Assembly (NCBI GenBank): GCA_017569305.1
Contig: CP069418.1
Span: 2,666,001 to 2,730,000, forward strand
From: Clostridiales bacterium FE2011
GTDB lineage: Bacteria; Bacillota; Clostridia; Christensenellales; Aristaeellaceae
DNA length: 64,000 nucleotides
Direction: 5' to 3'
Below the pieces are notes generated by a model. It searched no databases. It saw only the letters and a list, made by a program, of their open reading frames with translations, and was not told the DNA's origin. Made by a program: the position numbers and the translations under genes. This document shows positions 9,486 to 19,593 of the stretch, piece after piece. How positions within the stretch are numbered: the first letter of the stretch is position 1; the number at the start of each line of letters is the position of its first letter.

Positions 9486-9926
9486 ATGAAACTGCATGAA
9501 CTGCGTCCCGCCGAAGGGTCCACTTCCGCTCAGAAGCGGCTGGGCCGCGGCGCCGGATCCGGCCTGGGCAAGACCTCCGGTAAAGGTCACAAGGGTGCCA
9601 AAGCCCGCAGCGGCGGCGGCAAGCGGCCCGGATTTGAAGGCGGCCAGATGCCTCTGTACCGCCGTGTGCCTAAGCGTGGATTTACCAACGTATTCGGCAC
9701 CGATTACGCTACCGTGAATGTTGAACGCCTGGAAGTCTTTGAAGACGGTGCTGTGGTGGATGCCGCCGCTCTGCTCGAGAAGAAGATCATCCGCAAGGAA
9801 CTGGCCGGTGTGAAGATTCTCGGCGTAGGCGAACTGACGAAGAAGCTGACCGTGAAAGCGGCCAAGTTCTCCGCTACCGCCAAGGAAAAGATCGAAGCCG
9901 TCGGCGGAAAGGCCGAGGTGATTTAA
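9486..9926 (+). CDS. rplO: 50S ribosomal protein L15
   Basis: L15, 146 aa, is a late assembly protein. The N-terminal half has the Gly/Lys/Arg-rich RNA-binding extension ([20 protein letters not shown]) and the C-terminal half the globular domain. secY starts 1 bp after the stop, so the two are translationally coupled. Confidence 0.97.
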   Translation: MKLHELRPAEGSTSAQKRLGRGAGSGLGKTSGKGHKGAKARSGGGKRPGFEGGQMPLYRRVPKRGFTNVFGTDYATVNVERLEVFEDGAVVDAAALLEKKIIRKELAGVKILGVGELTKKLTVKAAKFSATAKEKIEAVGGKAEVI

Positions 9927-9927
9927 A

Positions 9928-11211
9928 ATGATCGAAAGCATTCGTAAGATGTGGAAGATTGGTGAGCTTCGCAAGAAGATCATCTACACGTTCCTGATGC
10001 TGCTGGTTTACCGTCTCGTCGGTGTTATCCCGGCACCTGGTGTGGATGCTGTGAAGGTTTTTAACTCCGCCGGCATGTCTAACACGAATCTGCTGGGACT
10101 GGTCAACATGATGACCGGTAATGCTTTCGAGAAAATGACGCTGATGGCCATGGGTATTACTCCCTACATCAACGCCAGCATTATTATGCAGCTGCTGACC
10201 ATCGCTATTCCTGCTCTGGAACGCCTGAGCAAGGAAGAGGACGGCCGTCAGAAGATCAACCGGATTACCCGGTACGTAACCATCGGCCTGGCTGCCCTGC
10301 AGGCTATCGGACTTGTCCGCGGCCTGGGCTTCATCAAGGCTGGCTGGATCAACTACGTCCTGGTCGGTGTGAGCATGGCCGGCGGTACCGCCCTGGCTAT
10401 GTGGATTGGTGAGCGGATTACCGAGAAGGGAATCGGCAACGGCATCAGCCTGCTGATCTTCGCCGGTATCATCTCCAACCTGTTCAACGGTATTGTCAGC
10501 GGATTCACCATGGCGAGCGGAAATGCCACCACTTCCGGCTGGCTGACCCTCATCATCGTCGTGGTCACCTGCATCCTGATGACCGTTGTTGTGACCTTTG
10601 TGGAACTGGGCGAGCGCAGGATTCCCCTGCAGATCGCCAAGCAGGTGAAGGGCCGCCGCGTATACGGCGGACAGAACACCCACATGAGCCTGAAAGTGGT
10701 CTCTGTCGGCGTGCTGCCCCTGATCTTCGCTTATTCCTTCCTGGCTTTCCCGGGAACGATCGCTCAGCTGATCGACCCCAATAAGCAGGGTTGGTTCACA
10801 CAGTGGTGGGAAGCAAACATGAATCAGGGCAAGATCGGATACATGATCGTTTCCGGTCTGCTGATCATCGCTTTTACTTTCTTCTATTCTTCCATCAGCT
10901 TTGATCCCAAGCAGCAGGCTGAACAGCTGCAGCAGCAGGGCGCCGTGATTCCCGGACAGCGGGGCAAGAACATCCGGCAGTACCTGCAGAACATTGTCAG
11001 CCGTCTGAACCTGTTCGCAGCATTCTTCCTGGCCATCCTGGCCGCTGTGCCTACGCTGCTGATCACACTGGCTGGTGTGAGCGCGAACAGCATTCCGTTC
11101 GCTGCCAGCTCCATCCTGATCGCTGTGAGCGTGTCCCTTGAGACCGTCCGCACCATCCAGGGTGAAATGAGTGTCCGCGGCATCGACATGGACATGGACG
11201 GATTCATGTAA
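9928..11211 (+). CDS. secY: Protein translocase subunit SecY
   Basis: Pore subunit of the SecYEG translocon in the cytoplasmic membrane, 427 aa, with about ten hydrophobic segments. Visible signatures are GITPYINASIIMQLL (TM2), the cytosolic loop with GERRIPLQIAKQVKGRRVYGG, and the C-terminal GVSANSIPFAASSILIAVSVSLETVRTI. It is the transition between the ribosomal genes and the adk-map-infA segment. Confidence 0.98.
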   Translation: MIESIRKMWKIGELRKKIIYTFLMLLVYRLVGVIPAPGVDAVKVFNSAGMSNTNLLGLVNMMTGNAFEKMTLMAMGITPYINASIIMQLLTIAIPALERLSKEEDGRQKINRITRYVTIGLAALQAIGLVRGLGFIKAGWINYVLVGVSMAGGTALAMWIGERITEKGIGNGISLLIFAGIISNLFNGIVSGFTMASGNATTSGWLTLIIVVVTCILMTVVVTFVELGERRIPLQIAKQVKGRRVYGGQNTHMSLKVVSVGVLPLIFAYSFLAFPGTIAQLIDPNKQGWFTQWWEANMNQGKIGYMIVSGLLIIAFTFFYSSISFDPKQQAEQLQQQGAVIPGQRGKNIRQYLQNIVSRLNLFAAFFLAILAAVPTLLITLAGVSANSIPFAASSILIAVSVSLETVRTIQGEMSVRGIDMDMDGFM

Positions 11212-11232
11212 GCCGAAGGCTTGCTGAAACCG

Positions 11233-11255
11233 AATGAATAATGAATTTATTCATT
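11233..11255. repeat. Short AT-rich inverted repeat (AATGAATAA / TTATTCATT)
   Basis: AATGAATAA (11233-11241) and its exact complement TTATTCATT (11247-11255) flank TGAAT in the secY-adk gap. The same 9-mer pair recurs at 15989-15997 and 16032-16040, and the direct 9-mer recurs near 63390. This suggests a dispersed intergenic repeat rather than a terminator, since no T-run follows. Confidence 0.5.
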
Positions 11256-11262
11256 AGAATGA

Positions 11263-12671
<1,409 letters not shown>

Positions 12672-12673
12672 GG

Positions 12674-12976
12674 ATGAAAGAACCTTTCAGCTTTGAGCCT
12701 GGCAGAGTGGTGGAAAGCACACAGGGAAGGGATAAGGGACTTTGCTTCCTGATCCTGGAGAATGTGTCCGAAGGCATCGTCATGATCGCCGACGGCAGCC
12801 ATCACAAGCTGGAAAACCCGAAGAAGAAAAAGACGAAACATCTGCGCGCAAAACCGGTGCTGCTGAACCTGAAGGCTTTGCGGCCGGAAGGCGGAGCGCT
12901 GCAGAACAGCGATCTGAGAAGAGCGCTGGAAGACAACGGTTTTGCCGATAAACGCTCGCTGCGAGAGGGGGACTGA
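12674..12976 (+). CDS. KOW-domain RNA-binding protein
   Basis: 100 aa. The N-terminal 45 residues read as an L14e/KOW-like SH3 barrel ([19 protein letters not shown], then [20 protein letters not shown]). This family is found between map and infA in many Firmicutes and is presumed to bind RNA, though its function is not known to me. The rest is a charged tail. It has 2-bp gaps to both neighbours, so it is translated with them. Confidence 0.85.
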   Translation: MKEPFSFEPGRVVESTQGRDKGLCFLILENVSEGIVMIADGSHHKLENPKKKKTKHLRAKPVLLNLKALRPEGGALQNSDLRRALEDNGFADKRSLREGD

Positions 12977-12978
12977 GT

Positions 12979-13337
<359 letters not shown>

Positions 13338-13344
13338 GCAACCG

Positions 13345-13385
13345 AAACCCGCACCGGTGCAAACTGGGTGCGGGTTTTTCTTTTT
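13345..13385 (+). terminator. Rho-independent terminator of the S10-spc operon
   Basis: An 11-bp stem (13345-13355 with 13367-13377, AAACCCGCACC / GGTGCGGGTTT) is followed by TTTTTCTTTTT. It closes the operon after rpmJ. Confidence 0.93.
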
Positions 13386-13450
13386 GCCTGCGGTCCGGAG
13401 CCGGAAAACCGTTTCCAGACGCCCCAGGTGGGGGCGCGGGTGGCTGTCCC

Positions 13451-13479
13451 TTTACGGAAATATGCCCTTGTGATAGAAT
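13451..13479 (+). promoter_or_regulatory. Promoter of the small membrane protein gene
   Basis: TTTACG (13451-13456) and TAGAAT (13474-13479) with a 17-bp spacer, 24 bp before the GTG start at 13503. Confidence 0.65.
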
Positions 13480-13502
13480 ATGTGGGTAAAGGAGGGAAAG
13501 CC

Positions 13503-13982
13503 GTGTACAGACGTTATTCCCAGGTGGGAGACGGCAATATGTCTCTCTCACAAATGAACAGGAACCGAATCAGAAACATCATTATCCTGCTGCTGCTGGC
13601 GGCGGTGGTGGCACTGCTGGTGCTCAGCATTCCCATGCTGCAGGGTAAGAACAACACCCATAAGCTTTATATTTCCCAGATGCAGAAGGAATGCAAGGAA
13701 GCTTATGCGGATACAGCCTCACTGAGCCGGACAGCCGGCGCGGATTCCGCACAGATCCTTGCACGCGTACGGTGCAACGTCCATGCCATGCGGGTAATCA
13801 ACAACCTGAGCAACACTGAGAACGGACATCCATTTGTGGAAGACGCAAAACTGCAGAGCCTGCTGAATGAAGTAGACCGTTTCCTGGGAGTGCTTTCAAC
13901 AGGAATGGCTACGGGAGAAAACGCAACCGCTCTCCAGACAGCACTGTCTGAACTGCAGGAGATCGTAGGCAATCTGGAATAA
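13503..13982 (+). CDS. Membrane-anchored protein of unknown function
   Basis: 159 aa. GTG 13503 is chosen because AAAGGAGGG sits 7-14 nt upstream and a promoter lies just before it. One hydrophobic segment at about residues 23-45 (NIIILLLLAAVVALLVLSIP) is preceded by basic residues (NRNRIR), so the remaining 110 residues are probably outside the cell. That part has a single Cys pair (ECKEAY, VRCNVH) and is predicted mostly helical. I do not recognise a family. Confidence 0.8.
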   Translation: MYRRYSQVGDGNMSLSQMNRNRIRNIIILLLLAAVVALLVLSIPMLQGKNNTHKLYISQMQKECKEAYADTASLSRTAGADSAQILARVRCNVHAMRVINNLSNTENGHPFVEDAKLQSLLNEVDRFLGVLSTGMATGENATALQTALSELQEIVGNLE

Positions 13983-13990
13983 CCAAGAGC

Positions 13991-14014
13991 AGAAGCGGGA
14001 ATCCCGCTTCTTTT
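13991..14014 (+). terminator. Terminator between the membrane protein gene and uvrC
   Basis: Nine-bp stem AGAAGCGGG / CCCGCTTCT (13991-13999, 14003-14011) with a short TTTT run. Confidence 0.75.
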
Positions 14015-14037
14015 CATTCGGGGAAGGGGAAAAGACA

Positions 14038-15888
14038 GTGATCAACTGGGGAGAAAAACTGGAGGAAAAGATCCGGATGCTGCCGGATTCCCCAGGCTGC
14101 TATCTGATGAAGGACGCCTCGGGTGAGATTATTTACGTCGGCAAGGCCGTTAACCTGAAAAACCGGGTGAGGAGCTATTTCCGGGATACGGCGCATACGC
14201 CCAAGGTGGCGGCGATGATCGCCCACATAGACGATTTTGATATATTGCTGTGCGAGACGAACCTGGAAGCGCTGATCCTGGAATGCAACCTGATCAAACG
14301 GCACAAACCGTATTACAACATCCTGCTGAAGGATGACAAGCATTATCCCTATCTGAAGGTGGACATGCGCCAGCCCTTCCCGCGGCTGGAACTGTGCCGG
14401 AAAATGGAAAAGGACGGAGCCAAGTATTTCGGACCGTACATCGGCGCCAACGCGGTGCGCCAGGTGATCGAAGCGGTGCGGGATGTGTTTCCCATCCGTT
14501 CCTGCAAGCAGGTCCTGCCGCCGAAGAGCCCCAAACGTTCCTGCATGAACTACGACATCGGTCGGTGCCTTGCGCCCTGTGCCGGAAAGTGCAAGGAGGA
14601 AGCCTATCGGGAGATGATGGAGGGTGTGCTGAGTTTCCTGGGCGGGGACTATGACGGCGTGCTGAAAAAACTGAGGAAGGATATGGAGGAAGCTGCCGCC
14701 GCACTGCGGTTTGAAAAGGCAGCGGCTATCCGGGATAAAATCCGGGACGTGCAGGGGCTGATGGAACGCCAGATCGCCCTGCGGACAGACCGGAGCGAAC
14801 AGGACCTGATCGCCCTGGCCCAGGACGGACTGGACGCGATGATCCAGATCCTGTACGTCCGGGGAGGCCGGATGGTGGGCGGCGATCATTTTGCGCTGCC
14901 AAGGGAAGGCGGGGAGGAACCGGGAGAAGTGATCGCGTCCTTCCTGACCCAGTATTATGAGCAGGCAGGCCTGATTCCCCGGAACGTGCTGTGCCAGACG
15001 CTGCCGGAAGGGGCAGCGGAGCAGCTGGAACTCTGGCTGCGGGAAAAGAAAGGATCCGCGGTTACCGTTGCCACGCCGCAGCGGGGAGAAAAGCATGAAC
15101 TGGTGCTGCTGGCGGAAAAGAATGCCCGGGACGCCCTGATGAAGCGGAATGCCCGCCGGACCATCCACGAGGAACGGACGGTGGAGGCGGCGAAGAACCT
15201 GGGCAAAATCCTGGGAATGGACCGGTATCCCCGGCGGATTGAAGGCTACGATATATCGAATACCCAGGGCGTGCAGAGCGTGGCGGCCATGGTGGTATTC
15301 ATTGACGGTGAACCGGCGAAAAAGGAATACAGGCACTTCCGGATCAAGACCGTGGAAGGAGCCAATGATTTTGCGTCCCTGTATGAGACGCTGAGCCGCC
15401 GGTATGCCCATGCGGCCCGGGAGGAAGAGGAAGGAACGGAACAGGGCAAGTTTACAGACCTGCCGGACCTGATCCTCATCGACGGCGGACCGCAGCAGCT
15501 GCGGTTTGCCAGGCAGGCGATCCTGGACCTGGGCATTGAGCCGCCGGCCATGTTCGGCCTGGCGGAGAGACTGGAGGAAATCTGGCTGCCGGACGCGGAG
15601 GAACCGATCCTGCTGGATCACCGTACCCCGGAACTGCAACTGGTACAGCGCGTCCGGAACGAGGCGCACCGTTTCGGTATTATCCATCACCGGGCGCTGC
15701 GCGGAAAAGCCTCCATTCATTCACAGCTGGAGGATATTCCCGGCGTGGGTCCGGCGCGGCGGAAAGCCCTGCTGAAGGCCTTTGGCAGCCTGAAAGCCAT
15801 TAAGGCGGCGGATCTTGAGACGCTGGCCGGCGTACCCGGCATGAACCGGGCCACGGCAGAAGCGGTGAGAGCCTGGGCGGAAAAATAA
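14038..15888 (+). CDS. uvrC: UvrABC excinuclease subunit C
   Basis: Makes both incisions around lesions in nucleotide excision repair; 616 aa. In order: GIY-YIG nuclease domain (GCYLMKDASGEIIYVGKA, residues 18-35), Cys-rich segment (CMNYDIGRCLAPCAGKC), UvrB-interacting motif (LRFEKAAAIRDKI), RNase H-like endonuclease domain (GYDISNTQG, LILIDGG), and C-terminal helix-hairpin-helix pair (IPGVGPARRKALL). GTG start 14038 with GGGGAAGGGGA upstream. Confidence 0.97.
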   Translation: MINWGEKLEEKIRMLPDSPGCYLMKDASGEIIYVGKAVNLKNRVRSYFRDTAHTPKVAAMIAHIDDFDILLCETNLEALILECNLIKRHKPYYNILLKDDKHYPYLKVDMRQPFPRLELCRKMEKDGAKYFGPYIGANAVRQVIEAVRDVFPIRSCKQVLPPKSPKRSCMNYDIGRCLAPCAGKCKEEAYREMMEGVLSFLGGDYDGVLKKLRKDMEEAAAALRFEKAAAIRDKIRDVQGLMERQIALRTDRSEQDLIALAQDGLDAMIQILYVRGGRMVGGDHFALPREGGEEPGEVIASFLTQYYEQAGLIPRNVLCQTLPEGAAEQLELWLREKKGSAVTVATPQRGEKHELVLLAEKNARDALMKRNARRTIHEERTVEAAKNLGKILGMDRYPRRIEGYDISNTQGVQSVAAMVVFIDGEPAKKEYRHFRIKTVEGANDFASLYETLSRRYAHAAREEEEGTEQGKFTDLPDLILIDGGPQQLRFARQAILDLGIEPPAMFGLAERLEEIWLPDAEEPILLDHRTPELQLVQRVRNEAHRFGIIHHRALRGKASIHSQLEDIPGVGPARRKALLKAFGSLKAIKAADLETLAGVPGMNRATAEAVRAWAEK

Positions 15889-15931
15889 AGGTTGCCATAC
15901 GATATGAATCCATGAGATAATAATTTGTTGT

Positions 15932-15964
15932 AATTCAGAATTCAGAATTAAGAATTCAGAATTA
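15932..15964. repeat. AATTCAGAATTC-type dispersed repeat, copy 1
   Basis: A 33-bp AT-rich unit built from AATTCAGAATT modules, found in identical form at 16375-16407 and as a 31-bp copy at 17826-17856. Copy 1 is flanked by TTTGTT (15924-15929) and AACAAA (15966-15971), which can pair. It is located after uvrC. Confidence 0.85.
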
Positions 15965-15988
15965 TAACAAATAATCAACCAAAGCCTG

Positions 15989-16040
15989 AATGAATAAAGA
16001 TTCAGGATGAAAAACAGCTTTGCAATATGCATTATTCATT
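15989..16040. repeat. Inverted AATGAATAA / TTATTCATT pair upstream of the 97-aa gene
   Basis: AATGAATAA at 15989-15997 and TTATTCATT at 16032-16040 enclose 34 bp. This is the same 9-mer pair as at 11233-11255. It ends 7 bp before the GGGAGG ribosome binding site of the next gene. Confidence 0.5.
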
Positions 16041-16061
16041 GATTACTGGGAGGATCTCCGC

Positions 16062-16355
16062 ATGGCTACCGCACTCTGGGTAAAGACGATCCGGCATCAC
16101 AGGACGGACCGGCAGACTACGGTTCCCTGTACCCGGGCGGACGCCCACAGGGCACTGCTGGAAGCCTGCCACGAGCTGGATCTTCCGGAACCGATCTGGC
16201 TGGATAAGAACGAGCGGGAATGGGATGAATTCGGAATGACCCGTTTCCTGCCGGACGCTTTTTTTGAGTCGGTGCCTTTTGAAAAGCTGGAGATTGAATA
16301 TATCGATCCGGACGCTCCAAAGAAGAAGAGCCAGGATCCGAGAAACGCATTCTAA
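16062..16355 (+). CDS. Conserved-looking hypothetical protein
   Basis: 97 aa. ATG 16062 is preceded by GGGAGG at 16048-16053. Soluble, with no signal peptide or membrane segment. It starts MATALWVKTIRHHRTDRQT and contains a WLDKNEREWDEFGMTRFLPDA stretch; acidic and aromatic residues are frequent. I recognise no enzyme motif. Both flanks carry the AATTCAGAATTC repeat, so it sits as a single-gene unit between uvrC and the dipeptidase. Confidence 0.75.
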   Translation: MATALWVKTIRHHRTDRQTTVPCTRADAHRALLEACHELDLPEPIWLDKNEREWDEFGMTRFLPDAFFESVPFEKLEIEYIDPDAPKKKSQDPRNAF

Positions 16356-16374
16356 CGAGGTAGGAGGGGAAACT

Positions 16375-16407
16375 AATTCAGAATTCAGAATTAAGAATTC
16401 AGAATTA
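16375..16407. repeat. AATTCAGAATTC-type dispersed repeat, copy 2
   Basis: Identical over 33 bp to the copy at 15932-15964. It lies between the 97-aa gene and the dipeptidase gene. Confidence 0.85.
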
Positions 16408-16458
16408 AAGGTTAACCTCTGTATATGTCAAAGGCTGCGTATAAAACAAGGAGTAACC

Positions 16459-17823
16459 ATGGAACAGAGAGTTTATGAGCTGATTGACAGCTATCGGGAC
16501 GCTTATACGGAAACACTGCAGCGCTGGATACGGATTCCCTCCGTACGGGGAAAAGCGGAAGCCGGCGCGCCTTTCGGACGGGAAATCCGGAATATGCTGG
16601 ACACCGCCATGGCGGACGCCCGGGAGATGGGCTTTGAGGTACGGGATTTTGACGGCTATGCCTGTGACGTGACGTTGGGCGACGCCGAGGAAAAGATTGC
16701 CGTGCTGGGTCACCTGGATGTGGTGCCCGTCGGGGACGGATGGACGAAACCGCCGTTTGAGGCTCTGATTGAGAACGGCCGGATGTACGGCCGGGGAACC
16801 AACGACGACAAGGGTCCGGCACTGGCATCGCTGTTTGCCATGAAGGCGATCAGGGAAGCGGGAATTCCGCTGAAGAAGGGCATTCGCCTGATCCTCGGCT
16901 GCGACGAGGAAGAAGGCTGGGAAGACATGGCCTACTACGGCGCGCACGAAAAGATTCCGGATGTGGGATTCAGCCCGGACGCGAGCTTCCCGCTGATCAA
17001 CACGGAGAAAGGCATGCTCTGCCTGGAACTGCGTGCTCCGGAAGCGAAAGCCGGCCTGAAAATCCTGGAACTGTCCACCGGAGACCGGATCAACGTCATT
17101 CCCGGCGAATGCAGGGCACTGGTTGAAGGCGGGGCGGACATTGCTGAAAAAGTCAGCGCATACGCGGAAAAGACGGGCCTGCCCTATACGGCGGTGGTAA
17201 CCGGAAAGGGCGTATGGATTACCGCCACCGGTATTCCCGGACACAGCGCCTATCCGGAAGGAAAACGGAACGCCATCGGTATGATGCTCCTGCTGCTGAA
17301 AGCGCTGGGCGCTGAAGGACCGGTTGCCGTACTGGCAGACGCGGTCGGCACTGAGCATGACGGAAAGAGCCTCGGATGTGCCTGCAGGGACGATGTGTCC
17401 GAAGAACTGACCTGCAATATGGGGATCCTGAAGCTGGAAAACGACAGCTGGTATGGCACGCTGGACATGCGCTGCCCGGTGACTGCCGACCAGGAAAAAC
17501 TGAAGGAAGCCGCCGCAGCCAGCCTCAAGGGTTTTGACGTGAATGCAGCGGTTCAGAAGCCGCCGCACCACGTGCCGGCAGAGGGTGAACTGGTGACCAG
17601 CCTGCTGGCTGCCTATGAGGAAGAAACGGGACTGGAAGGAAAGCCCATGTCCACCGGCGGAGGAACCTACGCCAAGGTGCTGAAGCAGGGCGTTGCCTTC
17701 GGGGCGTTGTTCCCGGATGAGGAAGACCTGGCACACCAGGCGGATGAATACGAGGATATCGACAGGCTGATGCTGGCCATGAAGATATACGCGAACGCCT
17801 TAATTCGCCTGGCAGGCGAATGA
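16459..17823 (+). CDS. M20 family dipeptidase (PepV/Sapep type)
   Basis: Zinc metallopeptidase, 454 aa, cytosolic, probably cleaving dipeptides with an unblocked N-terminus. Metal-site motifs: AVLGHLDVVPVGDGW (His, Asp about residue 80), GRGTNDDKGP (bridging Asp), CDEEEGWEDM (catalytic Glu and ligand), FSPDASFP, and the late AHQADEY with the last His. The dimerisation/lid domain lies between about residues 180 and 380. ATG 16459 has AAGGAG upstream. The AATTCAGAATTC repeat lies on both sides. Confidence 0.92.
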   Translation: MEQRVYELIDSYRDAYTETLQRWIRIPSVRGKAEAGAPFGREIRNMLDTAMADAREMGFEVRDFDGYACDVTLGDAEEKIAVLGHLDVVPVGDGWTKPPFEALIENGRMYGRGTNDDKGPALASLFAMKAIREAGIPLKKGIRLILGCDEEEGWEDMAYYGAHEKIPDVGFSPDASFPLINTEKGMLCLELRAPEAKAGLKILELSTGDRINVIPGECRALVEGGADIAEKVSAYAEKTGLPYTAVVTGKGVWITATGIPGHSAYPEGKRNAIGMMLLLLKALGAEGPVAVLADAVGTEHDGKSLGCACRDDVSEELTCNMGILKLENDSWYGTLDMRCPVTADQEKLKEAAAASLKGFDVNAAVQKPPHHVPAEGELVTSLLAAYEEETGLEGKPMSTGGGTYAKVLKQGVAFGALFPDEEDLAHQADEYEDIDRLMLAMKIYANALIRLAGE

Positions 17824-17825
17824 TT

Positions 17826-17856
17826 AATTCAGAATTCAGAATTAAGAATTCAGAAT
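17826..17856. repeat. AATTCAGAATTC-type dispersed repeat, copy 3
   Basis: Matches the first 31 bp of the copies at 15932 and 16375. It begins 2 bp after the dipeptidase stop codon. Confidence 0.85.
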
Positions 17857-17924
17857 GATATATAGTTCAGCCGCACGGAAATGAGAACAAAGACAGAAGT
17901 ATGAGTATAGGAGAATGAACGAAT

Positions 17925-19532
17925 ATGATTACAGTAAGCAATGTATCACTGACATTCGGCGGACAGAAGCTTTTTTCCGGCGCGGACCTGAAGTTCCTCC
18001 CGGGCAACTGCTACGGTATCATCGGTGCGAACGGCGCGGGAAAATCCACTTTCCTGCGGATCCTGAGCGGTGAGCTGGAACCCACCACCGGCTCTGTGAC
18101 CATTCCGCCCACAGAGCGCATGAGCACCCTGAAGCAGGACCAGTTCATGTATGACGCCTATCCGGTACTGGATACGGTTATCATGGGCAACCAGCGCCTG
18201 TATGACATCATGAAGGAAAAGGACGCCCTCTATGCCAAGCCCGATTTCAGCGAAGCGGACGGCGAAAAGGCGGCTGAGCTGGAAGGCGAATTTGCCGAGA
18301 TGGACGGCTGGAACGCGGAAAGCGACGCGGCCACGCTGCTGACCGGCCTGGGCATTCCGGCGGAAGAGCATACGATGCTCATGTCCGAGCTGCAGGCAGG
18401 CGATAAATTCAAGGTGCTGCTGGCGCAGGCGCTGTTCGGCAATCCGGACATCCTGCTGCTGGACGAACCGACCAACAACCTGGACAACCGTTCCGTGGCC
18501 TGGCTGGAAGATTTCCTGATGGATTTCCCCGGCACCCTGATCGTGGTCAGCCATGACCGGTGGTTCCTGAACAACGTGTGTACCCACATTGTGGATATCG
18601 ACTATAACCAGGTGAAGCTGTACGTGGGCAACTATGACTTCTGGTACGAATCCAGCAAGATCATGCAGGCCCTGATGAACGACCAGAAGAAGCGCCGCGA
18701 GGATAAGATCCGTGAACTGCAGGCTTTCATCCAGCGGTTCTCCTCCAACAAGTCCAAGGCCAAGCAGGCCACCAGCCGCCGCAAGCTGCTGGATCAGCTG
18801 ACCATCGAACAGATGCCGGCTTCCAGCCGCCGCTATCCCTGGGTTGCTTTCACCCCTGACCGGGAAGCGGGCAAGGACATCCTGCAGGTGACGGACCTGA
18901 ACTACACGCAGGACGGCGTGCAGCTGCTGAAGGACGTTTCCTTCCTGGTGACCAAGGGCCAGAAGATCGCCCTGGTGGGCAACGAACAGGCTCAGACGGC
19001 GCTGTTCCGCATCCTGGCGGAGGAAATCCAGCCGGACAGCGGTACGGTGAAGTGGGGCGTGACCATCTCCACCAGCTATTTCCCGAAGGACAACAGCAAG
19101 TATTTTGACGGCTGCGACCTGACCATGATGCAGTGGTTTGCCCAGTATTCCCCGGAACAGCTGGAAACCTATATGCGCGGCTTCCTGGGCCGGATGCTGT
19201 TCAGCGGAGACGACGTGTACAAGCCTGTGAACGTCCTCTCCGGCGGTGAGAAAGTGCGCTGCATGCTGAGCCGTATGATGCTTTCCGGCGCGAACTTCCT
19301 GATGCTGGACCAGCCCACCAACCACCTGGACCTGGAATCCATCACCGCGGTGAACAACGGCCTGATCAACTTCCCGGGCAACGTGATTTTCACCAGCCAG
19401 GACCACCAGTTTATCTCCACAGTAGCCGACAGAATCATTGAGATTAAGCCGGATGGCACGATTGCTGACTACCTGTGCAACTACGAAGAGTACCTCGAGA
19501 AAACAAAGGAAACGTTTACACAGGATAAGTGA
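17925..19532 (+). CDS. ABC-F ATPase, YkpA/YbiT type, with degenerate second ATP site
   Basis: Cytosolic ribosome-associated ABC-F protein, 535 aa, two ABC domains, no membrane domain. Domain 1 has an intact Walker A (GANGAGKST, residues 34-42), Walker B/catalytic Glu ([11 protein letters not shown]) and H-switch (VSHDRWF), but its signature reads [12 protein letters not shown]. Domain 2 lacks a P-loop ([10 protein letters not shown]), has Gln for the catalytic Glu (LDQPTNHLD) and Gln in place of the switch His (TSQDHQF), while its signature [11 protein letters not shown] is intact. So only one composite ATP site (Walker A1 with signature 2) looks competent. From memory, B. subtilis YkpA also lacks a normal second P-loop but keeps Glu and His, so the Gln changes are extra here. 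Confidence 0.93.
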   Translation: MITVSNVSLTFGGQKLFSGADLKFLPGNCYGIIGANGAGKSTFLRILSGELEPTTGSVTIPPTERMSTLKQDQFMYDAYPVLDTVIMGNQRLYDIMKEKDALYAKPDFSEADGEKAAELEGEFAEMDGWNAESDAATLLTGLGIPAEEHTMLMSELQAGDKFKVLLAQALFGNPDILLLDEPTNNLDNRSVAWLEDFLMDFPGTLIVVSHDRWFLNNVCTHIVDIDYNQVKLYVGNYDFWYESSKIMQALMNDQKKRREDKIRELQAFIQRFSSNKSKAKQATSRRKLLDQLTIEQMPASSRRYPWVAFTPDREAGKDILQVTDLNYTQDGVQLLKDVSFLVTKGQKIALVGNEQAQTALFRILAEEIQPDSGTVKWGVTISTSYFPKDNSKYFDGCDLTMMQWFAQYSPEQLETYMRGFLGRMLFSGDDVYKPVNVLSGGEKVRCMLSRMMLSGANFLMLDQPTNHLDLESITAVNNGLINFPGNVIFTSQDHQFISTVADRIIEIKPDGTIADYLCNYEEYLEKTKETFTQDK

Positions 19533-19544
19533 ATGTGCTATACT
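19515..19544 (+). promoter_or_regulatory. Promoter of the GH94 gene at 19594
   Basis: TTTACA (19515-19520) and TATACT (19539-19544) with an 18-bp spacer. The -35 lies inside the end of the ABC-F gene, and the leader is about 45 nt. Confidence 0.6.
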
Positions 19545-19593
19545 TAAAAATGACCGTTTTCGGACGGACAATTATACAGGAGGAAAAAGCTCC

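Noticed and set aside
13503-13982. Preprotein translocase or cell-division protein assignment for the small membrane protein
   Set aside because: One TM and a helical exterior are not enough; no family motif supports either role.
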